Shown here one piece after another: positions 35,500 through 46,291 of a stretch of DNA of 64,000 nucleotides; position 1 is the stretch's first letter; the number at the start of each line of letters is the position of its first letter. Position numbers and translations under genes: made by a program. Origin of the DNA: Streptomyces sp. NBC_01260 (GTDB taxonomy: Bacteria > Actinomycetota > Actinomycetes > Streptomycetales > Streptomycetaceae); the NCBI RefSeq assembly GCF_036226405.1, contig NZ_CP108464.1, positions 7,006,001 to 7,070,000 of the forward strand, given 5' to 3'. The notes under the pieces are model-generated. The model searched no databases. It saw only the letters and a program-made list of their open reading frames with translations, and had not been told where the DNA came from.

Positions 35500-38128
35500 G
35501 CTTCACCTCGGCGACTGGGTCGACTCCGCCGTCGACTGGCTCCAGACCCACCTCGCCTGGCTCTTCGACGCCATCAGCTCCGTGGTCAGCGGCATGTTCG
35601 ACGGTATCGCCGCCGTGCTCTCCGCGCCCGCCCCCCTGCTCTTCGCGGGCATCGTCGCCGTTATCGCCTGGTGGCTGCGCGGACTGCTCGCCGGTGTACT
35701 CGCGTTTGTCGGCTTCGCCCTCATCGACTCGGTCGAGTTGTGGGACGAAGCGATGGACACACTCACGCTGGTGCTCGTCGCGACGATCGTGACGCTGGTG
35801 CTGGCCGTTCCGCTCGGTATCTGGGCGTCCCGCTCCAAGACCGTCAGCGCGGTGACCCGTCCGGTCCTCGACTTCATGCAGACCATGCCCGCCATGGTCT
35901 ACCTGATCCCCGGCGTCATCTTCTTCGGCGTCGGCGTGGTCCCCGGCATCATCGCCACCATCATCTTCGCGCTGCCCCCGGGCGTCCGGATGACCGAGCT
36001 CGGCATCCGCCAGGTCGACGGTGAACTCGTCGAGGCGGCAGAGGCCTTCGGCACCACCTCGCGCAACACCCTGCTGCGGGTGCAGCTGCCGCTCGCGCTG
36101 CCCACGATCATGGCGGGCATCAACCAGGTCATCATGCTGGGCCTGTCCATGGTGGTCATCGCCGGCATGGTCGGCGGCGGGGGCCTCGGTGGATCCGTCT
36201 ACCGCGCCATCGGCAACGTGGATGTCGGTCTCGGCTTCGAGGCCGGTATCTCCATCGTCATCCTGGCCATGTACCTGGACCGGATGACCAGCGCCCTGGG
36301 CCGCGAGGTCTCCCCGCTGGCCCGCCGCGCGCTCGCCAAGGCGCAGGCCGTGACCGGCGGACTGAAGGTGTGGAACTACCGCCCGCAGCCCGTCGTCGCC
36401 GTGGCCGGCATCGTCGCCCTCGCTCTCGTGGCCGGCGGCATGGGCCTGTTCGGCTCCTCGAAGTCGGACGACACCGCGAGCAGCGACCCGAAGAACATCG
36501 GCGCCGGCAAGACGATCAGCATGGGTTACATCCCGTGGGACGAGGGCATCGCCTCCACGTACCTCTGGAAGGAACTGCTGGAGCAGCGCGGCTTCAAGGT
36601 CGACGTCAAGCAGTACGAGGCCGGCGCGCTGTACACCGGTATGGCCAACGGCCAGATCGACTTCGAGACCGACTCCTGGCTGCCGGTCACCCACGCCGCG
36701 TACTGGAAGAAGTACAAGGACCGCCTGGAGGACATGGGCTCCTGGTACGGACCCACCTCCCTGGAGCTGGCCGTCCCCTCGTACGTGAAGGGCGTCGACT
36801 CGCTCGACGACCTCAAGGGCAAGGCGTCCGACTTCAAGGGCCGCATCGTCGGCATCGAGCCGAGCGCCGGTGAGACGGGCCTGCTCAAGGACAAGATCCT
36901 GCCGGGCTACGGCCTGGACAAGGAGTACAAGGTCGTCGACGGCTCCACGCCGTCGATGCTGGCCGAGCTGAAGCGCTCGTACGCCAAGAAGGAACCGATC
37001 GTCGTTCCGCTCTGGTCGCCGCACTGGGCGTACAACCAGTACAAGCTGACCAAGCTCAAGGACCCCAAGAACCTCTGGGGCAAGGGCGACGGCATCCACA
37101 CGCTGACCCGCAAGGGCTTCTCCGACGAGAACCCCGAGGTCGGCAAGTGGCTGAAGAACTTCAAGATGACCGAGGACCAGCTCACCAGTCTTGAGGCGCA
37201 GATCCAGAAGAGCGGATCCGGCAAGGAGCAGGAAGCCGTCCGCACCTGGCTCAAGGCCAACCCGGGCGTCGCCGACAAGGCGGCCCCGGTCGCCGAGGCC
37301 GCCACCTCCAAGGATGCCAACGGCAAGGACGAGCGCGAGCGCGCCGTCGAGATGGCCTGGTTCCCGTGGGAGGAGGACATCGCCGCCACGTACCTGTGGA
37401 AGGCCGTCCTGGAGGACCGCGGTTACAAGATCAACCTGAAGCAGTTCGAGGTCGGTCCGATGTACACCGCGATGTCCCGCGGCCAGATCGACGTGCAGTT
37501 CGACGGCTGGCTGCCGTACACCCAGAAGAACTACTGGGACAAGTACGGCTCGAAGCTGACGGACATCGGCTCCTGGTACGGCCCCACCTCGATCGAGGTC
37601 GCGGTGCCGGGCTACGTCAAGGACGTGAAGACCCTGGCGGATCTCAAGGGCAAGAGTTCCCAGTTCAAGGGCCGGATCGTCGGCATCGAGCCGGGCACGG
37701 CCACGATGGAGAACCTCAAGAAGAACGTGCTGCCGAAGTACGGCCTCGACAAGGAGTACAAGGTCGTCGACTCCTCGACGCCCGGCATGCTCGCCGAGCT
37801 GAAGCGCGCGTACGCCAAGAAGGAGCCCGTCGCCGTGCTCCTGTGGACCCCGCACTGGGCCTACAGCGAGTACAAGATGACGAAGCTCCAGGACCCCCGG
37901 AAGGCCTTCGGTGAGGGCGACCGCCTGCACACCATCGGCTCCAAGGACTTCCCGAAGAACTACCCGCAGCTGACCAAGTGGTTCAAGGACTTCAAGCTGA
38001 GCGAGGACCAGCTCGCCGGCCTGGAGAACGAGATCCAGAAGCTCGGTACGGGACACGAGGAAGAAGCCGTGAAGTCCTGGATGGCCAAGAACCCGGGCAT
38101 CGCGGACAAGATGGCTCCGCAGCAGTAA
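35492..38128 (+). CDS. Betaine ABC permease fused to two tandem substrate-binding domains
   Basis: 878-aa fusion. Residues about 50-280 are an OpuAB/ProW-type permease with the EAA loop GELVEAAEAFGTTSRNTLLRVQLPLALPTI. A further helix (VVAVAGIVALALVAGG, about 303-320) anchors a first OpuAC-like binding domain (about 340-605) and a second one (about 620-875). Both repeat the same blocks (WKELLEQRG/WKAVLEDRG, GSWYGPTS, KGRIVGIEP, PLWSPHWAY/LLWTPHWAY). With the ATPase this gives a dimeric importer with four tethered receptors. GTG at 35492. A 21-bp terminator follows. Confidence 0.93.
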   Translation: MFRLHLGDWVDSAVDWLQTHLAWLFDAISSVVSGMFDGIAAVLSAPAPLLFAGIVAVIAWWLRGLLAGVLAFVGFALIDSVELWDEAMDTLTLVLVATIVTLVLAVPLGIWASRSKTVSAVTRPVLDFMQTMPAMVYLIPGVIFFGVGVVPGIIATIIFALPPGVRMTELGIRQVDGELVEAAEAFGTTSRNTLLRVQLPLALPTIMAGINQVIMLGLSMVVIAGMVGGGGLGGSVYRAIGNVDVGLGFEAGISIVILAMYLDRMTSALGREVSPLARRALAKAQAVTGGLKVWNYRPQPVVAVAGIVALALVAGGMGLFGSSKSDDTASSDPKNIGAGKTISMGYIPWDEGIASTYLWKELLEQRGFKVDVKQYEAGALYTGMANGQIDFETDSWLPVTHAAYWKKYKDRLEDMGSWYGPTSLELAVPSYVKGVDSLDDLKGKASDFKGRIVGIEPSAGETGLLKDKILPGYGLDKEYKVVDGSTPSMLAELKRSYAKKEPIVVPLWSPHWAYNQYKLTKLKDPKNLWGKGDGIHTLTRKGFSDENPEVGKWLKNFKMTEDQLTSLEAQIQKSGSGKEQEAVRTWLKANPGVADKAAPVAEAATSKDANGKDERERAVEMAWFPWEEDIAATYLWKAVLEDRGYKINLKQFEVGPMYTAMSRGQIDVQFDGWLPYTQKNYWDKYGSKLTDIGSWYGPTSIEVAVPGYVKDVKTLADLKGKSSQFKGRIVGIEPGTATMENLKKNVLPKYGLDKEYKVVDSSTPGMLAELKRAYAKKEPVAVLLWTPHWAYSEYKMTKLQDPRKAFGEGDRLHTIGSKDFPKNYPQLTKWFKDFKLSEDQLAGLENEIQKLGTGHEEEAVKSWMAKNPGIADKMAPQQ

Positions 38129-38159
38129 CCCCGTCGCGGCCCCGCCAGGGGGCGCGGCA

Positions 38160-38204
38160 CCGGAAGGGGTGGGCACCGCCGGTGGCGGTGCCCACCCCTT
38201 CCGG
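38160..38204. terminator. Very strong terminator after the betaine ABC operon
   Basis: Perfect 21-bp stem (38160-38180 and 38184-38204) with a 3-base loop, the longest short-loop stem in the window. Confidence 0.92.
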
Positions 38205-38298
38205 GCTGTCCGGACGTCTCATTACCGGCCGTCCTCGCGTAACCGTGTGCGTAAGGTGCTGGCAGCCGGAAGGATGGGGAGTCGGGAGGGAGCCGGAC

Positions 38299-38844
38299 AT
38301 GGACGACAAGGAAACACTCCGGGTGGGCGCGGCGGTCCGCCGACAGCGCAGGTCCCTGGGGCTCACGCTGGCCGCGGTCGCGACGCGCAGTGGCCTGTCC
38401 GTACCGTTCCTCAGCCAGATCGAGAACGAGCGGGCCAGACCCAGCGCCCGGTCCCTGGACCGGGTCGCGGACGCCCTGGAGACCACCACCGCGCGTCTGC
38501 GGGCCGCCGCCGACTCGGCGCGCTCGGTCGACGTCGTGCGCGGCGGGCCGCAGGACGGTGTACGCAGGGTGGTGCGCGGACGTCATCAGCTCAGCGCCCT
38601 CGAATTCACCGGTGAGCTCGATCTGGGGCGCGAGTTCCAGCACCGCAACGACGAGGTGATGTACGTGGCGGAGGGTGCCGCCGAGGTGGAGGCCGAGGGC
38701 CAGGCGTACCGGCTGGAGCGCGGGGACACGCTGTTCCTGTCGGGCGGGGTGCGTCACCGCTGGCGGGCCACGGTCCCCGGTACCCGGCTGCTGTTCGTCG
38801 CGGTCGCCGAGCACATCGACGCGACGTTCGACCCGCGTCGCTGA
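38299..38844 (+). CDS. XRE-family regulator with C-terminal cupin domain
   Basis: 181-aa protein: HTH_3 domain at residues 9-66 (GAAVRRQRRSLGLTLAAVATRSGLSVPFLSQIENERARPSARSL) and a cupin at about 105-172 (HRNDEVMYVAEGAAEVEAEGQAYRLERGDTLFLSGGVRHRWRA). ATG at 38299 after GGGAGGGA. Proteins of this build often sense a small amine or sugar and control transport or catabolism. Target unknown; it lies between the betaine transporter and a metal-receptor-like gene. Confidence 0.9.
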   Translation: MDDKETLRVGAAVRRQRRSLGLTLAAVATRSGLSVPFLSQIENERARPSARSLDRVADALETTTARLRAAADSARSVDVVRGGPQDGVRRVVRGRHQLSALEFTGELDLGREFQHRNDEVMYVAEGAAEVEAEGQAYRLERGDTLFLSGGVRHRWRATVPGTRLLFVAVAEHIDATFDPRR

Positions 38845-39575
38845 GCATCCGGCCGGGGCATCCACGCCGCGGCCGGGAACCCGGCCCGGTCCCCGCCCGT
38901 GCCGCGTCGCCGATCAGGAGGTGTTTCCCGTGCGCGTCGTCTCCCTCGTCCCCTCGCTCACCGAGGCCGTCGCCGAGACCGCGCCCGGCCTGCTCGTCGG
39001 TGCCACCGACTGGTGCACCCACCCCGCCGGGCTGCGCGCCGCCCGGGTCGGGGGCACCAAGAACCCCGACGTGCCCGCGATCCTCGCCCTGCGCCCGGAC
39101 CTCGTCGTGGCCAACGAGGAGGAGAACCGGGAACCCGACCTCGCCGCACTGCGGGAGGCCGGGACCGAGGTTCTCGTCACCACCGTCCGCACCCTCGACG
39201 ACGCCGTTGCCGAGCTGGACCGGCTCCTGACCGGCGCCTGCGGCCTCCCGAGGCCCCGCTGGCTGGACGAGGCCGAGGCCGCCTGGGCGGCCCTGCCACC
39301 GCCGTCCGCCCCGCGCCGCGCGGTCGTCCCCATCTGGCGCAAGCCCTGGATGGTCCTGGGCCGCGACACCTTCGCCGGCGACCTGCTGGCCCGGCTCGGC
39401 GTGACCAACGCCTACGCGGACCACGCCGAGCGCTACCCCCGTATCCCGCTCGACGAACTGAACGGGGCCGGCGCCGACCTGGTCGTGCTGCCGGACGAGC
39501 CGTACCGGTTCACCGCCGCCGACGGGCCCGAGGCCTTTCCGGCGCTGCCCGCCGCACTCGTCGACGGGCGTTTCC

Positions 39576-40724
<1,149 letters not shown>

Positions 40725-40770
40725 GCCACGATTCTTCGTTCCGGGGCCGTCCCCCACCAGGGAGTCCTTT

Positions 40771-40787
40771 CCTATGAGGTCATAAGG
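40771..40787. promoter_or_regulatory. Probable LysR-type operator
   Basis: CCTATGAGGTCATAAGG, an imperfect palindrome with ATGA/TCAT arms, placed 8 bases before the LysR ATG and 46 bases before the divergent TDT start. Confidence 0.5.
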
Positions 40788-40794
40788 TGGGTTT

Positions 40795-41727
40795 ATGGCC
40801 GACGACGTACCCGCACTCCTGTCCCACCGGGTCCCCGATCTGGGCGCGCTGGAGCTGCTCCTCGCCGTCGCCCGGCACGGCAGCCTCGGGCGGGCCGCAC
40901 GCGACGTCGGCATCTCCCAGCCCGCCGCCAGCAGCCGCATCCGGTCGATGGAACGGCAGCTCGGCCTCGCCCTGCTCGACCGCTCGCCCCGCGGCTCCCG
41001 CCTCACCGACGCGGGCGCGCTCGTCACCGACTGGGCACGCCGGGTCGTCGAGGCCGCCGAGGCGTTCGACGCGGGCGCCCAGGCGCTGCGGGACCGCCGC
41101 GACTCCCGGCTGCGGGTCGCCGCCTCCATGACCATCGCCGAGTACCTGCTCCCGGGCTGGCTGATCGCCCTGCGTGCCGAACGGCCGGACACCGCGGTCT
41201 CGCTGCTCGCCGGCAACTCGTCGGCGGTCGCCCGGCGGCTGCTGAGCGGCGAGGCGGACCTGGGATTCGTCGAGGGACTGTCGGTGCCCGAGGGCCTCGA
41301 CGGGACCGTCATCGCCCACGACCGCCTGGTCGTCGTGGTCGCCCCGTCCCACGCCTGGGCCCGCCGCCGCACCCCGCTGACCCCACAGGAACTCGCCGGT
41401 ACCCCGCTGATCCTGCGCGAGCACGGCTCCGGCACCCGCCAGGTCCTGGACGCCGCCCTCGCCGTCCACGGCGGACTGGCCCAGCCGCTCCTGGAACTCT
41501 CCTCGACCACCGCGGTGAAGGGGGCCGCCGAGAGCGGTGCGGGACCGTGTGTGCTGAGCGAACTGGCCCTCGGCGAGGAGCTGTCGTCCCGGCGCCTGGT
41601 CAAGATCCCGATCGCCGGGGTCCGGCTGCGGCGCCAGCTGCGCGCGGTCTGGCCATCGGGCCACCGCCCCACGGGCCCGGCCCGCGACCTGCTCTCCCTG
41701 ACGCGCTCCGGCCGGCCGGGCGACTGA
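40795..41727 (+). CDS. LysR-family transcriptional regulator
   Basis: 310-aa regulator with an N-terminal winged helix at residues about 14-70 (LGALELLLAVARHGSLGRAARDVGISQPAASSRIRSMERQLG) and a periplasmic-binding-type effector domain. ATG at 40795; no strong ribosome site, and the leader may be very short. It is divergent from the TDT transporter, which it presumably controls in response to the transported anion or a product. Confidence 0.9.
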   Translation: MADDVPALLSHRVPDLGALELLLAVARHGSLGRAARDVGISQPAASSRIRSMERQLGLALLDRSPRGSRLTDAGALVTDWARRVVEAAEAFDAGAQALRDRRDSRLRVAASMTIAEYLLPGWLIALRAERPDTAVSLLAGNSSAVARRLLSGEADLGFVEGLSVPEGLDGTVIAHDRLVVVVAPSHAWARRRTPLTPQELAGTPLILREHGSGTRQVLDAALAVHGGLAQPLLELSSTTAVKGAAESGAGPCVLSELALGEELSSRRLVKIPIAGVRLRRQLRAVWPSGHRPTGPARDLLSLTRSGRPGD

Positions 41728-41791
41728 GGGGGGCGAGGCTCCTCGCGAAACGAACTGGCCCGCACACCGGGCGAGCGGGAAGGATGTGCGG

Positions 41792-42748
41792 ATGACCACG
41801 ACCGCACCGCCCGCCTCCGGTGTCCGCCACGCGTGGGCGGACCTGCCCGCCGCCGTGCGCCGCGCCGTCGAGTCCGTCCTCGGCTCACCCGTGGTCGAGG
41901 CCCGCAGCCAGAGCGGCGGCTTCTCGCCCGGCGTCGCCGCACGGGTCCGGCTCGCGAACGGCGGCCGCGCCTTCGTCAAGGCGGTGAGCGCCGAGGTGAA
42001 CCCCGGCGCCCCGGACCTGCACCGCGCCGAGGCCCGCCACACCGCCGCCCTCCCGCCGCACGCCCCCGTGCCCCGGCTGCTCGGCTCGTACGACGACGGC
42101 ACCTGCGTCGCACTCGTACTGGAGGACATCGAGGGCCGTCAGCCCGCCGTCCCCTGGGACCCGGCCGAACTGGACCGCGTCCTGGCCGCCGTCGACGCGC
42201 TCACCCGGCTCCTCACCCCCGCCCCGATCGACGCGCCCCCCGTCGCCCGGCGCGAGGCCTCGATGTTCACCGGCTGGCGGACCCTGCACGCGGCAGGGGG
42301 CAGCCCCCGCCTCGCCCCCTGGGCGGCACGTCATCTCGGCGCACTCGCGGAACTGGAGTCCGGCTGGGCGGAGCCCGCCACGGGCGACAGCCTCGTCCAC
42401 GCCGATCTGCGCGCCGACAACATCCTGCTGGCCGAGGACCGGGTCGTCTTCGTCGACTGGCCCCACGCGATGCGGGCCGCGCCCTGGTTCGACCTGCTCG
42501 CGATGCTGCCGTGCGTCGCGGCCCAGGGCGGCCCCGACCCGGAGGCCGTCTTCACGGCCCACCCGCTCGGCCGCGGCGCCGACCCCGAGGGAGTCACGGC
42601 CGTACTCGCCGCCCTGACCGGCTACTTCGTGGCGCACTCACTGCGCCCCGCCCCGCCGGGCCTGCCCACGCTGCGGGCCTTCCAGGCGGCCCAGGGCGCG
42701 GCCGCCCTGGACTGGCTACGGGGCAGGCTCGATCACCGGCTCAGGTAG
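41792..42748 (+). CDS. Aminoglycoside phosphotransferase (APH)-like kinase
   Basis: 318-aa APH/choline-kinase-fold protein. Catalytic loop VHADLRADNILL (the HxDxxxxN Brenner motif) lies near residue 205 and the metal-binding Asp in VFVDWPHA near residue 222. ATG at 41792 follows GGGAAGGA with good spacing; GTG 41786 is too close to that site. Substrate unknown: such kinases phosphorylate aminoglycosides, choline, ethanolamine or fructosamine. The last 33 bases overlap the convergent hydrolase gene of the amine cluster. Confidence 0.82.
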   Translation: MTTTAPPASGVRHAWADLPAAVRRAVESVLGSPVVEARSQSGGFSPGVAARVRLANGGRAFVKAVSAEVNPGAPDLHRAEARHTAALPPHAPVPRLLGSYDDGTCVALVLEDIEGRQPAVPWDPAELDRVLAAVDALTRLLTPAPIDAPPVARREASMFTGWRTLHAAGGSPRLAPWAARHLGALAELESGWAEPATGDSLVHADLRADNILLAEDRVVFVDWPHAMRAAPWFDLLAMLPCVAAQGGPDPEAVFTAHPLGRGADPEGVTAVLAALTGYFVAHSLRPAPPGLPTLRAFQAAQGAAALDWLRGRLDHRLR

Positions 42749-43435
42749 CCGCGCGGCCGCCACCAGCGCCGCCATCACCCGTACGTCGTCGCCCATCTCC
42801 GGATGCCACTGCACCCCGAGCACCCACCCGGGACCGGGCAGCTCGACCGCCTCCACCGTGCCGTCCGCCGCGTGCGCCGACGCCACCAGACCCGCGCCGA
42901 GCCGGTCCACGGCCTGGTGGTGGTAGGTGGGTACGGCGCAGTCGCCGGGGACCACGCGGGCGTACCGCGTCCCCGGCACCGGCGTCACCGTGTGCGTGCC
43001 GAGCACCCCCGTCACCCCGCCGGGGCCCGCGTGCCCGTCCAGATGCTGCGTCAGCGTGCCGCCGAGGGCCACGTTCAGCAGCTGCATCCCCCGGCAGATC
43101 CCGAGCAACGGGGTGCCGGACTCCAGCGCGGCCCCGATCAGGGCGCTCTCCCAGGCGTCGCGCTCCGGCGCGGGCGGCCCGGTCCGCGGATCGCGCAGGG
43201 CCCCGTACCGCGCCGGGTCCACATCCGGCCCGCCCGCGACCACCACCGCGTCGAGCCGCGCCACCACCGACGCCGCCAGATCCGGGGAGTCCGGCGGAAG
43301 CAGCGCGGCCAGCCCGCCCGCCTCACGGACCAGACGGCTGTAACCGGCGGGCAGCAGTGTCGCGGGCAGATCCCAGACACCCCAGCGCGCCGAGGCCTCC
43401 AGATAAGTACTGATCCCGATCAGCGGGCGGTTCAT
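42716..43435 (-). CDS. Class I glutamine amidotransferase-like gamma-glutamyl hydrolase (PuuD type)
   Basis: 239-aa peptidase C26-type hydrolase. Catalytic Cys in LLGICRGMQLLN near residue 105 and His/Glu in LGVQWHPEMG near residue 215. ATG at 43435; the upstream frame crosses the divergent glnA4 promoter. In polyamine and ethanolamine gamma-glutamylation pathways an enzyme of this kind frees glutamate from the gamma-glutamyl product, so its place beside glnA4 suggests it performs that last step. It is divergent from glnA4 across a perfect inverted repeat. Confidence 0.9.
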   Translation of the reverse strand: MNRPLIGISTYLEASARWGVWDLPATLLPAGYSRLVREAGGLAALLPPDSPDLAASVVARLDAVVVAGGPDVDPARYGALRDPRTGPPAPERDAWESALIGAALESGTPLLGICRGMQLLNVALGGTLTQHLDGHAGPGGVTGVLGTHTVTPVPGTRYARVVPGDCAVPTYHHQAVDRLGAGLVASAHAADGTVEAVELPGPGWVLGVQWHPEMGDDVRVMAALVAAARLPEPVIEPAP

Positions 43436-43478
43436 CGGATCTCCCTCTCGCACGGCACGCGGAACGCATCGGCACCGT

Positions 43479-43512
43479 ATCCAAATCCCTTGCGCTGCCC
43501 ATAGATTTGGAT
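43479..43512. promoter_or_regulatory. Inverted-repeat operator between the hydrolase and glnA4
   Basis: Perfect 9-base arms ATCCAAATC (43479-43487) and GATTTGGAT (43504-43512), 16 bases apart, in the 109-base divergent region. The AT-rich arms contrast with the surroundings, which suggests a dimeric regulator binding two successive major grooves. Confidence 0.6.
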
Positions 43513-43544
43513 CATCTGTCGGCCCGCGAGGAGAGGATCCATCC

Positions 43545-44912
43545 GTGTCCGACCGAACAGCCCCGCTCGCCGTCGAGGAACTCCGCCTCCTCGTCGGCAG
43601 CGGTGAGATCGACACCGTGGTCCTGGCCTTCCCCGACATGCAGGGGCGGCTCCAGGGCAAACGCTTCGCCGCCGCCTTCTTCCTCGACGAGGTAGTGCCG
43701 CACGGCACCGAGGGCTGCAACTACCTCCTCGCCGTCGACACCGACATGAACACCGTCGACGGTTACGCCATGTCCTCCTGGGACCGGGGCTACGGCGACT
43801 TCGCCATGCACCCCGACCTCGCCACCCTGCGCAGAGTGCCCTGGAACGAGAGCACCGCGATGGTCACCGCCGACCTCGCGTGGAGCGACGGCTCACCCGT
43901 CGCCGCCGCGCCCCGCCAGATACTGCGCCGCCAGCTGGAACGCCTCGCCGAGCACGGCTGCACCGCCCATGCCGGCACCGAGCTCGAATTCATCGTCTTC
44001 AAGGACACCTACGAACAGGCCTGGGACCGCGGCTACCGGGGCCTCACCCCGGTCAACCAGTACAACGTCGACTACTCCGTCCTCGGCACCGGCCGCATCG
44101 AACCCCTGCTGCGCCGCATCCGCAACGAGATGGCGGGCGCGGGCCTCACCGTCGAGTCGGCCAAGGGCGAGTGCAACCCCGGCCAGCACGAGATCGTCTT
44201 CCGCTACGACGAGGCCCTGGTCACCTGCGACCAGCACGCCGTCTACAAGACGGGCGCCAAGGAGATCGCCGCGCAGGAAGGCGTCGCGCTCACCTTCATG
44301 GCCAAGTTCAACGAGCGCGAGGGCAACTCCTGCCACATCCACCTCTCGCTCCGGTCCACCGACGACCCCGGACGCAGCGTGATGGCGGACGAGGACGGTG
44401 CCATGTCCCCGGTGATGCGGCACTTCCTGGCCGGCCAGCTCGCGGCCCTGCGCGACTTCTCGCTCCTCTACGCGCCGAACATCAACTCCTACAAGCGCTT
44501 CCAGCCCGGTTCCTTCGCCCCGACCGCCGTCGCCTGGGGCGCCGACAACCGCACCTGTGCGCTCCGGGTCGTCGGCCACGGCCAGTCCCTGCGCTTCGAG
44601 AACCGGCTCCCCGGCGGTGACGTCAACCCGTACCTCGCCGTCGCCGGACTCGTCGCCGCCGGCCTGTACGGCATCGAGCACGGCCTCGAACTGCCCGAGC
44701 CCTGCGAGGGCAACGCCTACACGGGCGCGTACGACCACGTCCCCACCACCCTGCGCGAGGCCGCCGGGCTCTGGGAGCGCAGTGAGATCGCGGCGGCGGC
44801 CTTCGGCGACGAAGTCGTCGCGCACTACGCCAACATGGCACGCGTCGAACTCGACGCCTTCGACGCAGCGGTGACCGACTGGGAAATCAAACGCTCTTTC
44901 GAACGCTTGTGA
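43545..44912 (+). CDS. glnA4: Glutamine-synthetase-like gamma-glutamyl-amine ligase, GlnA4 type
   Basis: 455-aa type I GS-fold enzyme. GTG at 43545 after GAGGAGAGG. Motifs: AGTELEFIVF, ESAKGECNPGQHEIVF, KFNEREGNSCHIHLSL, NSYKRFQPGSFAPT and LRFENRLPGGDVNPYLA. The KFNEREGNSCHIH and GECNPGQHE forms are typical of GS-like enzymes acting on organic amines, not true ammonium-using GlnA. From memory the S. coelicolor gene in this context (GlnA4) is a gamma-glutamylethanolamide synthetase. With the following aldehyde dehydrogenase and SDR it likely starts an amine utilisation route; the substrate is inferred. Confidence 0.88.
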   Translation: MSDRTAPLAVEELRLLVGSGEIDTVVLAFPDMQGRLQGKRFAAAFFLDEVVPHGTEGCNYLLAVDTDMNTVDGYAMSSWDRGYGDFAMHPDLATLRRVPWNESTAMVTADLAWSDGSPVAAAPRQILRRQLERLAEHGCTAHAGTELEFIVFKDTYEQAWDRGYRGLTPVNQYNVDYSVLGTGRIEPLLRRIRNEMAGAGLTVESAKGECNPGQHEIVFRYDEALVTCDQHAVYKTGAKEIAAQEGVALTFMAKFNEREGNSCHIHLSLRSTDDPGRSVMADEDGAMSPVMRHFLAGQLAALRDFSLLYAPNINSYKRFQPGSFAPTAVAWGADNRTCALRVVGHGQSLRFENRLPGGDVNPYLAVAGLVAAGLYGIEHGLELPEPCEGNAYTGAYDHVPTTLREAAGLWERSEIAAAAFGDEVVAHYANMARVELDAFDAAVTDWEIKRSFERL

Positions 44913-44920
44913 GGACTTCC

Positions 44921-46285
44921 TTGACCCGTGAGCACCAGGTACTGAACCCGGCGACGGAGGAACTCCTCGCCACCGTGCCCGCCACCACTGCGGCCGAGGT
45001 GGACGCCGCAGTCACCCGGGGAGCGGCCGCCCAGCGGGCCTGGGCGGCGCTCGCCCCCGCCGACCGGGCCCGGCTGCTGCGCCGGTTCGCCGTCGCCGTG
45101 GACGGCCGAACCGAGGAGCTGGCCCGGCTGGAGGTCCGCGAGGCGGGCCACACGATCGGCAACGCCCGCTGGGAGGCGGGCAACGTCCGGGATCTGCTCG
45201 ACTTCGCCGCCGGGGGAGTGGAACGGCTGAGCGGCCGGCAGATCCCCGTCCCCGGCGGCATCGACATCACCCTGCTCGAACCCCTCGGCGTCATCGGCGT
45301 GATCGCACCGTGGAACTTCCCCATGCCGATCGCCGCCTGGGCGCTGGCCCCGGCCCTCGCGGCGGGCAACGCCGTCATCCTCAAACCCGCCGAGACCACC
45401 CCGCTGACCGCGCTCCGGCTCGCCGGACTGGCCCTGGAGGCCGGACTGCCCGAACACCTCTTCCAGGTGCTGCCGGGCGCGGGCGACGAGGCGGGCAACG
45501 CCCTGGTCGAGCACCCGGACATCGCCAAGATCGTCTTCACCGGCTCCACCCGGGTCGGCAAGCAGATCATGGCCAAGTGCGCCGAGCGCGTGAAGCGGAT
45601 CACCCTCGAACTCGGCGGCAAGAGCCCCAACATCGTCTTCGCCGACGCCGACATCGAAGCCGCGGCGGCCGCCGCCCCCATGTCCTTCCTGGACAACGCC
45701 GGCCAGGACTGCTGCGCCCGCACCCGGATCCTCGTCCAGCGATCCGTGTACGACCGCTTCCTGGAACTGCTCGCCCCGGCCGTCGCCGCCGTCGTCGTGG
45801 GCGATCCGTCCGACGAGAAGACGCAGATGGGCCCGCTCATCTCACGCACTCAGCTGGACCGGGTGCGCGGTCACGTCCCCGGGGGCGCCGCCGCGATCCG
45901 GGGCAGCGCGCCCCAGGGCCCCGGATTCTGGTTCCCGCCGACCGTCCTCACCGATGCCCGGCCGGATGCGCCCGTCGCCACCGAGGAGGTGTTCGGGCCG
46001 GTCGCGGTCGTGCTGCCCTTCGAGGACGAGGCGGACGCCGTCCAGCTCGCCAACGCGACGCGCTACGGCCTCGCGGGCTCCCTCTGGACCCGTGACGTGG
46101 GGCGTGCGCTGCGGGTCTCGCAAGCCGTCCGGGCGGGGAACCTCTCCGTCAACTCCCACTCCGCGGTCCGCTACTGGACCCCGTTCGGCGGGTACAAGCA
46201 GTCCGGCCTCGGCCGGGAACTCGGACCCGACGCCCTCACCGCCTTCACCGAAACCAAGAACGTCTTCCTCAGTACGGAGGCCTGA
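44921..46285 (+). CDS. Aldehyde dehydrogenase of the glnA4 cluster
   Basis: 454-aa NAD(P)-dependent ALDH. TTG at 44921 with GAGG at 44911-44914 gives MTREHQVLNPATEELLATV; GTG 44909, overlapping the glnA4 stop, is an alternative four codons upstream. Conserved GVIGVIAPWNFPM, VFTGSTRVGKQI, catalytic Glu in LELGGKSPNIVF and catalytic Cys in NAGQDCCART. It would oxidise the gamma-glutamyl aldehyde. SDR gene follows six bases later. Confidence 0.93.
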   Translation: MTREHQVLNPATEELLATVPATTAAEVDAAVTRGAAAQRAWAALAPADRARLLRRFAVAVDGRTEELARLEVREAGHTIGNARWEAGNVRDLLDFAAGGVERLSGRQIPVPGGIDITLLEPLGVIGVIAPWNFPMPIAAWALAPALAAGNAVILKPAETTPLTALRLAGLALEAGLPEHLFQVLPGAGDEAGNALVEHPDIAKIVFTGSTRVGKQIMAKCAERVKRITLELGGKSPNIVFADADIEAAAAAAPMSFLDNAGQDCCARTRILVQRSVYDRFLELLAPAVAAVVVGDPSDEKTQMGPLISRTQLDRVRGHVPGGAAAIRGSAPQGPGFWFPPTVLTDARPDAPVATEEVFGPVAVVLPFEDEADAVQLANATRYGLAGSLWTRDVGRALRVSQAVRAGNLSVNSHSAVRYWTPFGGYKQSGLGRELGPDALTAFTETKNVFLSTEA

Positions 46286-46291
46286 ACCGGT

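Noticed and set aside
35330..38176. Minus-strand open frame of 948 codons opposite the ABC permease fusion
   Set aside because: Repeats in the antisense translation mirror the duplicated binding domains; no family match and no ribosome site.
43436..43720. N-terminal extension of the class I hydrolase to 43720
   Set aside because: It would cross the divergent promoter and the glnA4 start; ATG 43435 begins the domain exactly.
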